DNA of 64,000 nt from Neodontobutis hainanensis. Lineage: Eukaryota > Chordata > Actinopteri > Gobiiformes > Odontobutidae. A program made the translations under genes and the position numbers. Location of the stretch: contig JALDNG010000436.1 of assembly GCA_024349245.1 (NCBI GenBank), positions 124,001 through 188,000 of the forward strand, in the 5' to 3' direction. The notes beneath the pieces were generated by a model. That model searched no databases. It was given only the letters and a program-made list of their open reading frames with translations, and was not told the DNA's origin. This document shows, piece by piece, positions 53,601 to 64,000 of the stretch (position 1 is the stretch's first letter; each line of letters opens with the position of its first letter).

Positions 53601-56600
53601 AAACCATCCGATTCTTTGAACGACGAGTCAACCTCAAAATTAAAATTAAATAATAATTTATTTCTGAATGGCAAAATATAGAAAGTTTAAAATAATTAAA
53701 AAACTTTCGAACATTTGATTCGATAGTTCCCACAGAAGCCTGAGGATCTTCTTTTGGATTTTCACCCTAAAAACAAATCTCATCTTTCAGATAAAGATAA
53801 ATAAATTCATATAATTGAAAAATATTCAAATGATCAAAATATGAAATAAATTTTAAGTTATCTTTGAAAGTAATAACCATAAAAACATCAATTTCGATGA
53901 CTTTTTACAAAAAGATGTTAAAATTTCGACGTAATTTACAATTTTTGAAATATCTTAACTGAATACCTGTAACACTTTCATTTGATCTGTGTTATAGTAC
54001 GTTTGAGATTTCTGTAAGCGAGGAGTTATAACCTAAAAAGATATAAATCATAAAAAATCATCGAAAACATATTTTCGAATCAGTTTGTTTAACGTATGAT
54101 GCTTTAAAAATGCATCATTATTGATAAAAGCTCGAAGAAATTCATTTTATAACTTTTCTTATACTCCTATAAAAAATAAACATTAAACGAAATCTGAAAG
54201 ATAAAAAGGCGCAGGTAATTGAAAAGTTAAGCCCTTGATCTATGTTAGTTCAAACAAAAAAATGTTAAATGTACTCAAAATTTTGAAACTAAAAATATAT
54301 ACCATGTATTAAATTGGATATTTAATGTTATAAATTCACAAAATTATTGCCAGTATATTTGCAAATCAAATTTCAAAATAATGTTAATTATCAAATAATA
54401 CGGAAGATTATTTAATTAAAGTATCTCAATTAGTCACTTATATTAGGAATATTGAAAATTTCTTTGAGTGAACATAATACTCTCGAAAATTACTGAAATC
54501 TTTCGTTTAAATCAGAAAATAAAAAGTAAAATTCTAGACTATTGCAAAATGTAGATTAAAAAAATATTTCATACAACTTTAATGATATGAATACAAACTG
54601 AAAATATTATGAGAGATAAATTATATTCACTTAAAATAAAACATTTTCACAAAAACCGTGTAAAATATAATTTAATAATAAATTAAATATATTTCAAATT
54701 TAGAAATGTCGACCATATTTGTTAAATTAAAAATCCTGAACTAAATAATGTTAATAAATCATTTTTGTATAAAATTAATCTAGTTTAATATGGAATAGAC
54801 AAATAATGTTTGCAAATAAATTTAATAAGAATAACATTTAAGATGAATAAAAGATAATTCGGATAGTTTAAATGAACAAAAATAAAAACTTTTTCCATAC
54901 ATATATACGATTCACATATTTAATGAATTTGAAATGATATTATTTGACATCAAATAAATGAATTAAACTCATAGAAAACTAAAATAATGCGTCTTAATCA
55001 AATTATTCCAGCCGTTCAGAACACATTAAAAATGTTATTAATTCTACTTTTAATAAAATAAACAAAATAATAAACATGTGTGCAAAATGATAACACAAAA
55101 ATATCATTAAAAATATATATATGTAATTTTAAAAAATTTAAAAAACATGGAATTGATCATTGTTTCAATTAAATATAAATTTTAAGATTTTGGAAAACAT
55201 CTCAAAGTATCTTTATAGATTCAACTAAATCACTTCATAGAATATCCTGAAAAGCTTTTTTTCATTTTAAAAATATAAAACAATATCCTGAACAAAATAT
55301 TTTTATGAAAGGCGAATTTAAAATTTGAGCAATTATAATCCTTATTGTATTTTCTTTCAAAAAATTCAGTTTTTGAAATGATAGTTGTAAAAAATTTGAT
55401 CAATCGGAAAACTTCCAGAATAAAATTTAATTTACTCCTTTTATACTGTGGTATTAATATATACATGACAGTTGTTTCAACGAAAGATAAATGAAATCAT
55501 GAATAAAACTCAAAAATGAATGTATTAAATAAAATTTGAAAAGAAAAGATTTAATGAATCATTGTCAAACAATGACATTAAACTTAAATTTAGATTGATA
55601 TTAGAAGAATATAACTTGGCCAAGCTCAAAAATAACTTGTCAGAAAAAAGGCCGATTTACGGAGAGATTATTTGTAAAAATATTTTATATATAAAAAAAA
55701 ATTTGAAATAAAATGAAAATATCTGTTATCAAGAAAGACTTTCATCGTTGAATAAAAAAATCTTTGTAGAATTTTATGAAAAATGCATTCTTTAAAAACT
55801 CAAACAAGATTTTTTAAGAAATTCACCGATATAGACCAAAAGAATAAAATCTATCCATTAATCTTACTTCTCGAAATATTGCCAGGATGAAAACTATTCC
55901 AAGCATTCAAGAGTGTACACAAATTTATAAATTACAACACGAAATAATCCGAATTTATAGCTAGAATTAATACCCTATTAACTTAATTAGTCTTTTGATA
56001 TCTAATCATATATTTGCGTATTTTCTATGATTTAGATAATCGTTATATAGTCGAATCGAAAAATTTATCAAAAGTGATTGACCATGAATTTTTATTTTTA
56101 AATTATAGATATAAGAAAAAAAATACTTTTTAAATAATATTTATCATAATATTATTGAAATCATTTTTACAAATATTCACTGAGCGAAAAATCAACGTTC
56201 GTTTCGACGCCATTAATTTTAGGGATTAGATGCATCCGTTGTTGTTAACGGCGTAGTTGGGATTAAATTACATCAAATTTTCATTTTTACAAATATAAAA
56301 TAATGACGAAGGACATTGTTTATACGTTTTATTTTTCAATAACTAATTAACTGGAGTAACCTAATCTGATAGTTTTCGATTGTGATTATGAATCCTAATT
56401 TTTTAACTCATACAATGATTAAAATATCTTTGGAATTCTTTCGCATTTAATGTTTCTGAAATAAAAATTTGTTTGAATATCTGACTTTGACGTATATGAC
56501 TATCTATAATCGTAATATTGTGATTAATTAATATTAGCAAACAAAGAAATTTTTACATTTTAACGAAATCGCGCCATGACTGTGTGAGAATATCTTATCT

Positions 56601-56951
56601 CTTCAAATAATTTCTTTTAATTAGATCTTTATTTTCAATGTGTAAAAACTTTTTGTCAGATTTTATTAATTTGCTATGACGCTCGCGAAATCATCGTTTT
56701 AATTGTCATAATTATAATTTTAAGATGATTAAATATATCTTTACTTTGATACGTCACCTTTGTCTCATTATATACGTTACACATCAAGTTATCAATATCT
56801 AATAATCCTCACAGTTTTTACCTAATTTCTCTCAACTCTTAAATGATTCATCACGGCCATTTTAAAGAAATAATCTGCGATTGCGCTCTTTTTCTGAAAC
56901 TAAACAGTATGGTGGTACAGAATATTTGATACTTATTTTTGCTTTTATATA
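41645..56951. other. Very AT-rich gene desert
   Basis: About 15 kb with no supported gene. ORFs at 42843-43091 (+), 45868-45647 (-), 49228-49527 (+), 50313-50116 (-), 53733-53530 (-) and 55466-55230 (-) are made of Ile, Lys, Asn, Phe and Leu in the proportions expected of random AT-rich DNA. G+C begins to rise near 56190. Confidence 0.4.
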
Positions 56952-57161
56952 ATGATCGTCAAAGCTTCAGCGACTTTTTTAAAACATATTATTTGTTCTT
57001 TCATTATTAGAGTTGATGATTTATACACAATAGGCCTCTGCGTGTTCTTACTGTTAACATTTTATCGCAATAAAAGGTTAAAGAATCAACGAATCGAGAT
57101 AGGGTATTTCACAAATTCTATGTATCATCTCATAGGTGAATGCAAAATTTCACTTTTTTAA
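56952..57161 (+). CDS. Weak ORF, 69 codons, one membrane segment
   Basis: ATG-initiated, with M-I-V-K-A-S-A-T-F-L-K-H at the N-terminus and a hydrophobic stretch (T-I-G-L-C-V-F-L-L-L-T-F) followed by a basic cluster R-N-K-R-L-K-N-Q-R. A TTTATATAA box lies immediately before the ATG. No close poly(A) signal and no recognised family. The length is unremarkable for this DNA. Confidence 0.15.
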   Translation: MIVKASATFLKHIICSFIIRVDDLYTIGLCVFLLLTFYRNKRLKNQRIEIGYFTNSMYHLIGECKISLF

Positions 57162-60100
57162 AAAATCTAAGAGCCGAGAAAGAAAATGATTCCCTTTCAA
57201 AATTGGCAATGAAATTCCACAAATCTGTTTTTCATAACTAAAATCATATCTTAGGATTAGTTTTTCGATTTCTGCCTTCGTGATAAACTTTTAGAGATTA
57301 AAACTGATGTAATTTGTAACTTCCGATTTTATATTGTGAGATAAATAAACCAACTGGCAAAGATTTAGCTGATTTTCACTTCTTAATTCATTCACTTTAT
57401 TTTTGTTTCAAAAATATATTCTGTAAATCGATTTCAATATCTTGAGAAATAAACACTTCTTATTCTCTTTTTCATAAAAGCTTAAGTAAACTACTTCCAA
57501 TATTTTAGCTGTTTTTCAAAGTTCTTTGCTCGTTTTAATCAAAATAAATTTTCTATTATTTATATATCATTATTTTTCATCAGCCAATTTATTAACACAC
57601 CAATTTTTATTTTCAAATCTAACATACAATATCGATTATCTAGCGTGTTTAAAGACTAAATTTCAAAAATTCTACAATGGGTTCTTAAATAAAATTTATA
57701 CTCTTAATACTTTAGTCATCTTGAAAATCCGATAGATGTTAATTTTCTTTTGCTCATAAGAATAAAAAATTGTAAGGAATGATATTGAGAGCTAAGTTCT
57801 CACAAGCATAATACTATGAGTTATCCAGTTGAAAAAAACTTTGCAAGATTTTTCATTCAATGTTACGGAAATTCTATTCAAGTTTAACTAAGATTCGTCT
57901 CACAAATAAATGGGTTATTCTACGAAGTCGAAGTTCCAAAAAATTAAAAATAATGACATCTTTAGGGGGCAAAAAAACTATTAAGAAGTAAAAAATTCAT
58001 AAATGTTGAGGGACTTTCTACATTGATGAAGCTTACGAAAGTTTAACTGAATTCCTAATGTTGATTAATATTTTTGAACTTTCTTTTGTAAAGGTTTATT
58101 AGTTAATTCGAGTGATATCTAATTCTGATATGTTTACAATAAATTTAATACTATCTGGAATTAATGAGCGATAAAAAATTTCCAAATCTGACTCTCATTG
58201 ATTTGTTTTTGTTTATAATGCACGTACTCGTCAGAATCGCTGATTACACTCATACAGCCTTAGCAAGGAAGTGAACTTTATACAAATTATGCTTATATTT
58301 CTTTAAGCCAACTTTAAGATAACCCATTAAAAATTATTCATTGTGCTTTTTATTCTTTGTTATATTCTCTGAATTCATAAAATTATGTTTCCACATTTAT
58401 GTTAAGGAGAATTTTTGAAACGCAAAGATTTGTTCTTTATAATAATGCGAGAATTTATTTAACCTAAAAATACTCGAAATAATTTCATTCATATTAAGAG
58501 TGTATAATGATTCTAGTTTTCTACAATATAGATATATGATTTATTTTACTTCAAAAAGAGTGTTGAAAACTCTTTTGTTATTTCAAATTTAGGACGATTA
58601 TGATTTGATAATATTCTAATTTATACTTCTATCCATTTCTTATTTTTTGATGAAAAACAGGACTTAGTTAAATTACATCTGTTGAATTGAACATTCAGTT
58701 TGTTATTAATAATGTTTATCCTCATAAATTCCTCATTTCTACAAAGAAATTATATTCTAAACTATAAATTCTTGAAGTGCTACTATATGTTTGCCGCTTA
58801 TCGTAGTTAATAGGAGGCAATACATCGTTGGTAGGTATGTAGTGCCTATATTATATTCTAACTTGTTGAATTTTATCGATGAAAAGACTTAGTATATCTC
58901 TGATACAATGATAATAAATATCATTGTATCTCTCGATGGAAAAGTTATAATTTACTATCGTGTTGAAAGGGAGATTTTAAAGAAAATTTGAGAAACACAC
59001 AAGTTTTGTTTCATTGAAATTTTATCTTTGCCATATGAATCTAAAACTTACTTGTATTTTTAAAATAGTGAAGATTTAAATCCTATTAACATCCTTAGAA
59101 AACCTAATCTATGTGATATACATATTATGCATCATTTATCCATCAGATCGGAGCAGACTCGCCATGTAAATATCTTGATTATTACAAAAACTAATTTAAA
59201 GCAAACAAATTTTTATTTGTCTCAAAATCAAGAAGTAAATAATATTTTAAATTAATAAATCATCTAGAACACTTCATTGATACGTTCATAATTATTCAAT
59301 TGTATTTGTCATATTTATTATATTTTTTGAATTTAAACTACAAATGAAACATTGATATTTTTTCTGTGAGTATTTATCAGAATAAATTATTTTAGAATTA
59401 TGGATCATATGATTGTTGTAGAAATGTTTTAGGTCGTATTTTTAAAAATTGAATCAGATAATGTTTATATTTTAATCTATGGTTCTCATTGAATCTACTT
59501 TTGATGGTTTGTGTTCACTTAAATATAAATTTCGAAAAATACGCATGAGACTTTATTTAGTGGAATTTAAATTTAACCAGATTAAAGTTTAAAATGTTTT
59601 TCTATGATCTCTAAAGATATCATGGTAAAATATATTAGTTGTTTTGTTAAAATACAACTTTAATAAAAAATATCTTTGTAAGATCTTATCTGTAAACTCG
59701 TATCATCTATAATTCCGCATGTGTCTGCTGATTTCTCTCGTTTGTAATCAAGTCATATTTTATTGTGCATATCCACATTTATCAAAGAAAAAAGCCTCAA
59801 TATTTCATCTGTAACTCAGGTTGAATTCAACTCAATAATAATTAGGCACCAAACAGATTATTTTAGAAATAGATTACTTCAAAATTGATTTTTACAAACT
59901 TATTAGAATAATCAAATTTTATGCATTTTTTTATACCAATGTTTTTTTAGATTTTAAATTTGATCGTAATTTAATTTTAATCATAAATTCTATTATTTTT
60001 AGATGATAAGATCTGATATTGTCCTTTGAATATGTTTTAATCTTTTTTATTTTTACATATATATTTCGAAAAAACGAATTGATTATAAAAGATCTTTGAT

Positions 60101-62833
60101 CAGATAACAGTATATTTTTGTGATAAATCGTGGAATAATCTATGATCGATACTAATTTTGTTTAATGATTTTATGATTCTATAAAATTCAAAAAAATATT
60201 TTCGAGTGTATGAAAATTAAACTTTAATAATATTAATATGATTATGAAAAGAATATTTATTCTACCTATCTTAAGATGTTTGCGTTAAAATTTCTATAAT
60301 TACCTGGAATAATGTAGATACTTCAGTTGAAGCATTCAAATTGTAATATAGATGGATATTATTTCGTAAAAATCTATAAAAGATAAAATTTTCTTATTAA
60401 TTTGCTCACAAAAGAGAAAAAATGACTTAATTTTATTAACTTTTAATGGTGCGTTTTTGTAAACAAAAGTTGTTCATCACATCATTCTTTTCTTTAATAA
60501 AATTTATATGAAAAATTGCAAAATTGAAAGATTAATATATGTTACCTAACTGATTAAAGGGCAGGTAATTTATTTTCTCGATATCGTTTTTTAGCCTTTT
60601 ATGAATATAAGCATGTTTCCATTTTTATCTTCTCAATCGTTCAAACTAGTTATTATAAAGAGGGTTTTTTATGAATAAGAAACAAAAAGTTATTACAAAT
60701 TTTGTATTTGATAAAAATGGAACAGATAAACTATATCCATTGATCTGTCCCTTTTTGTAGACTTATAAGATTTACAGATTTGAACAATTTATCATTTTAA
60801 ATTTTCACAGTCAGCTATTACTTTTTTAATTTTTGATAATAATTGATCATAACAAAAAACATTGTATCTTTCAAATTTTTGGAAACACCAAATGAGTTTA
60901 ATTATTTCCGTTAAATATCATAAATTTGACAATTATTCCCAAAGGTTCACCGCAAAAGATTGCTTATTATCAAACTGAGATGATAATAAACAAGTATATA
61001 GATATAAAAGTGGAAACTAATCTTGATTGTTCATTATTTAAACATTATAAAATCTTGGTAATGTTTGAATTTTTTATCTATTATATTATAAAACAGAGAT
61101 GTAATATGCACATTTTTAAATTTCACTTTTATTCATAATTCTACATCTTCAAAACTGCAACTCAACACGATAAAAAATAAATTTATTTGTGTTCTGTAAA
61201 TTTTATTTGATAATTTATACCTGATAAATAATTGTTCTACATTTATTTTATCTCTCTGATCAAAGCATTAAAAATGTTTTTCAAGTTATTTTATGAGCTT
61301 AAACAAGTGTAACCTTGTAAAAAAGGTTATGTAATCAGTGTATTTTTATTTGCATTGCTGTATATATCTATTTTCTATTGATTGGCTATCTTTCTTTTTA
61401 ATATTAAAAAATGTTATTGAATCTAGTCAAAGGGAATTAAAAATATGCATCATTATTTTTATCAAAACGGATTCCTTAAGATATATGTCATTTATTATAT
61501 AAGGTATATTCTATAAATCTATTAATAAATACATAATAAGAACGAAATAATACGTAGTTTGTTGTTTAGACGAATTAGATTCTTTGGTAATGGAGACAGG
61601 GAGTAAAAATATAACATGTTTGTTCTATAATTCACAAAAAACCTAAGATAAACTGAGAAAATGGTTTTCAAATCAACAACTGATTGAACTCATGTATGTG
61701 AAAATTCATGAAATTTTTTACCTCATAAATATCTTGTACTTTTACACAAATGTTATAACTCAAACAATTTGAAAGGTTTTCTGAAATATTTAATCAGACA
61801 TTACTTGTTTTTAAAGAAAATCACATAAATAATAAAATACAATTGATACTCAGACAGAAGCGTTTCTGAATCATATGAAATTGTATTATAATTAGCTAAG
61901 ACATTTTGTCTTATTCTAAAAATTAACCTGAAAAATTTAAGTTCAAATTTATACAATTATTTTTTATAAATTCAAATAAATTTAATATCTTTTCAAACAT
62001 GTTTAAAAGATGTTTGAAGGTAGGTAATAAAGTACCAAAACAATCATCTATTCAAAATTGGTTAAGTGACACTTTTCCACGAACGATTTATCACTTTAAT
62101 CACGTACAAAATTGATATAAAAAGCTGAATAAATTAAACAGTATCGTATAACTATTTTAATTTATATATTAAGATTAAGCTCGTGTACTGACGTATTTTA
62201 TAACATTAAAGATAAAACAAATAAAAAAATTTGAAATTAAATAAGATTAATTGCTTCGCACTTCACGAACTACGCTCGCAGATAATTAAACACATAATTA
62301 ACTTTCAATTAATCGAGTTATAAAAATGACCAAAAATAAAACTGATTTGAAATAACGTCAAAGCGAAAGCTGTTTGTGTTATTCATCCAAAATGAATTTG
62401 TCAAACATAAGAAATTCACGTATAAGAATATTAAAATGCCTAATAAATCATCCAATATAACAGATGCCAGGCACATATAAAAACTAAATACGATGAAACC
62501 GTGAATAAACAATTACCAGGAACACAATCAAATGTTAAAAATGGTAAATTTCAGCTAAACAGCCTGTGCCTGGGATGAAGTACAGAAGAGATTGCATTTT
62601 TTGAAACATCAACTGTTGTCATAAGCTAAATAATTATATACTTTGAACCAAGCGTACACATAGCCATACTGAATAACTATCTCTTAAAACAACATTGTAC
62701 AGATTTAGCAAAATGCTTCAGGTTAAAAAATCAAAGTCACTTCCATAACCTCTAACAGACATAACATTCAGCACAGCAGAAGAATTTCAGCAGTATCCTA
62801 AAAATAAAATAGGAATCGAAATTTTTGTTTTGA
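57162..62833. other. AT-rich intergenic region
   Basis: No supported gene. Slightly higher G+C than the central desert. A perfect hairpin lies near 58.9 kb. At 62512-62318 (-) two frames are open together and hydrophobic; one reads F-D-C-V-P-G-N-C-L-F-T-V-S-S-Y, possibly an exon, but I could not connect it. Confidence 0.35.
58902..58930. repeat. Perfect inverted repeat, 12-bp arms
   Basis: GATACAATGATA (58902-58913) and its exact reverse complement (58919-58930) around a 5-base loop. Confidence 0.9.
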
Positions 62834-63089
62834 TTGGTAATTACTCAATATTTGATGAATTATTTTGCTCTTTACATTATAAAAAAACGAAATATTCTAG
62901 GTGCTACAATCTATATTTTTCATTTATTGAGAAGTTTATTGGATAGTGATGCAACAAGTGCATTCAAAATAACATATATTCGTGTAACTGTTTTCAACTG
63001 TTATTTAAATCTAGCTGAAAGTATCATTCGAAAAGTTATGTACAACGGCACAAAAATAAACTGTTATAATAATTACAATTTAAGAATAG

Positions 63090-63245
63090 ATGTTTTTCGC
63101 TAAACTTATTTTAACTATAGTTACTTCATCAGATGTTCACATGTATATTCTTAGATGAGCTGACAGCATGCTGGACTTCGAACAGATGTTTAAGTTTCTG
63201 TCTTATTTAGAGTATGTATAAATTCGTTTAAGTTGGCGGGGATAA
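63090..63245 (+). CDS. Candidate short peptide gene with one or two tiny introns
   Basis: ATG 63090 follows an in-frame stop and reads M-F-F-A-K-L-I-L-T-I-V-T-S-S-D-V-H, a possible signal peptide. A 24-nt GT-AG spacer (63143-63166) joins in frame to M-L-D-F-E-Q-M-F-K-F-L-S-Y-L. It then ends either at TAA 63219-63221 or, after a second 21-nt GT-AG spacer with a strong GTATGT donor (63212-63232), at TAA 63243-63245. AATAAA follows at once. An overlapping frame is open from 62834 to 63103 in another register; it lacks a start close to its 5' end. No family recognised. Confidence 0.22.
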
Positions 63246-63248
63246 CAC

Positions 63249-63254
63249 AATAAA
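63249..63254 (+). promoter_or_regulatory. Possible poly(A) signal
   Basis: Canonical AATAAA placed 4-28 bases after the alternative stops of the candidate peptide gene. AATAAA is common by chance in this DNA, so it supports the gene only weakly. Confidence 0.25.
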
Positions 63255-64000
63255 AATTATTTCTCTGAATATTTCTTATCTATTTATGGAATCATTTTTA
63301 TACTACGTCTGAAAGATTAACAAGAACTAAGAACAATGTTGTAACCTGACTTTTCATACTTAATACACTATCAATGTCATCATCCTTCAATTGAGACTTT
63401 CATAAAAAGACTCGTAAGAGATGCGTATGCAACGATCCAGATTTTCAGAGGGTATTTCTGATGTGATACAACGTGTGCTAAAGTAATCGTTGGAAAAGAA
63501 AATATGGATGCAAAATCTTATCGCTGGATATTTATCCTGTGAAATTATTATTTATTTGAGTTTTATTGCGCATACGTCACATAGATTATGAAGTTAATAA
63601 AGATTTATTTTTACTTAAAGCTATTTGTCATTACTAAAACCGAATAATAATTCTATCATATAGTCCCAATTTGAAATATGTCAACATGATAAATAGACTT
63701 AACCCATATTAGTCAATTTAATTAAGCAATATGTTTATTTTATTTAATTTAAGTTTTTCTTTGTTCATTTAGACTTGCAAACATATTTTTATTTCTAATA
63801 AATCATAGATGATGCTTTAATTTCTTATAATCTTATAAAAACCAGATATTTTTATTTTTAAATTATTCTTTTTAGTAAATTATCAACTGTCAAATATTTG
63901 TAAAATCAAATTCAAATATGTGAATTTTTTTAATGTCGAGCATAATATTTTTACGTTAAATATATTTTATTTCCAGAATTATCAGATACTAGAACAACCA
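63255..64000. other. End of window, no recognisable gene
   Basis: G+C stays slightly raised to about 63600 and then falls. I see no coherent frame or RNA gene. Confidence 0.4.

Noticed and set aside
1..64000. CRISPR array, tRNA genes, bacterial promoters or operons
   Set aside because: No regularly spaced repeats, no sequence with all tRNA arms, and the gene content and introns are eukaryotic.

Overview
The window looks like nuclear DNA of a small-genome animal. It is strongly AT-rich, has no bacterial-style operons, and holds two clearly recognisable animal genes. The first is a single-exon, secreted Noggin/Trunk-type cystine-knot protein on the + strand (10242-10901). The second is a GDP-mannose 4,6-dehydratase gene on the - strand (10902 to about 12280). 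Read naively, the dehydratase is four disconnected ORF pieces. It becomes a complete, frame-perfect protein once 11 GT-AG introns of only 20-25 nt are removed. Introns this short with otherwise normal metazoan gene content are, to my knowledge, a hallmark of dicyemid mesozoans, published as having highly shortened spliceosomal introns. Orthonectids or another reduced animal lineage are the alternatives. The taxonomic assignment is inference.

Layout. 1-1.1 kb: a GC-raised patch with two candidate multi-exon gene fragments (291-551 and 903-1092). 1.1-10.2 kb: mostly AT-rich and non-coding as far as I can see, with a GC-rich island at 3.5-4.0 kb and two weak convergent ORFs near 5.0-5.6 kb. 10.24-12.3 kb: the convergent noggin-like/GMD pair, whose stop codons are directly adjacent (10899-10901 and 10902-10904) with no spacer. 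12.7-15.3 kb: two candidate small tiny-intron genes. 15.3-62 kb: a very AT-rich gene desert (sampled lines about 13-23% G+C) with perfect hairpins, TA microsatellites and a few coding-like islands (25.5, 34.5 and 41.3 kb). 62.3-63.3 kb: G+C rises again, with a candidate peptide gene followed by AATAAA.

The two solid genes have no obvious shared pathway. GMD makes the precursor of GDP-L-fucose in the cytosol; the Noggin-like protein would act outside the cell on BMP- or Torso-type signalling. Their tail-to-tail, zero-gap arrangement means the 3' ends of their mRNAs must be complementary. All other gene calls are low confidence. In DNA this AT-rich, open frames of 60-110 codons arise by chance on this scale, so they rest on local composition and on intron-like spacers of the size proven in GMD. 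No tRNA, rRNA, CRISPR array or intact transposon was recognised.
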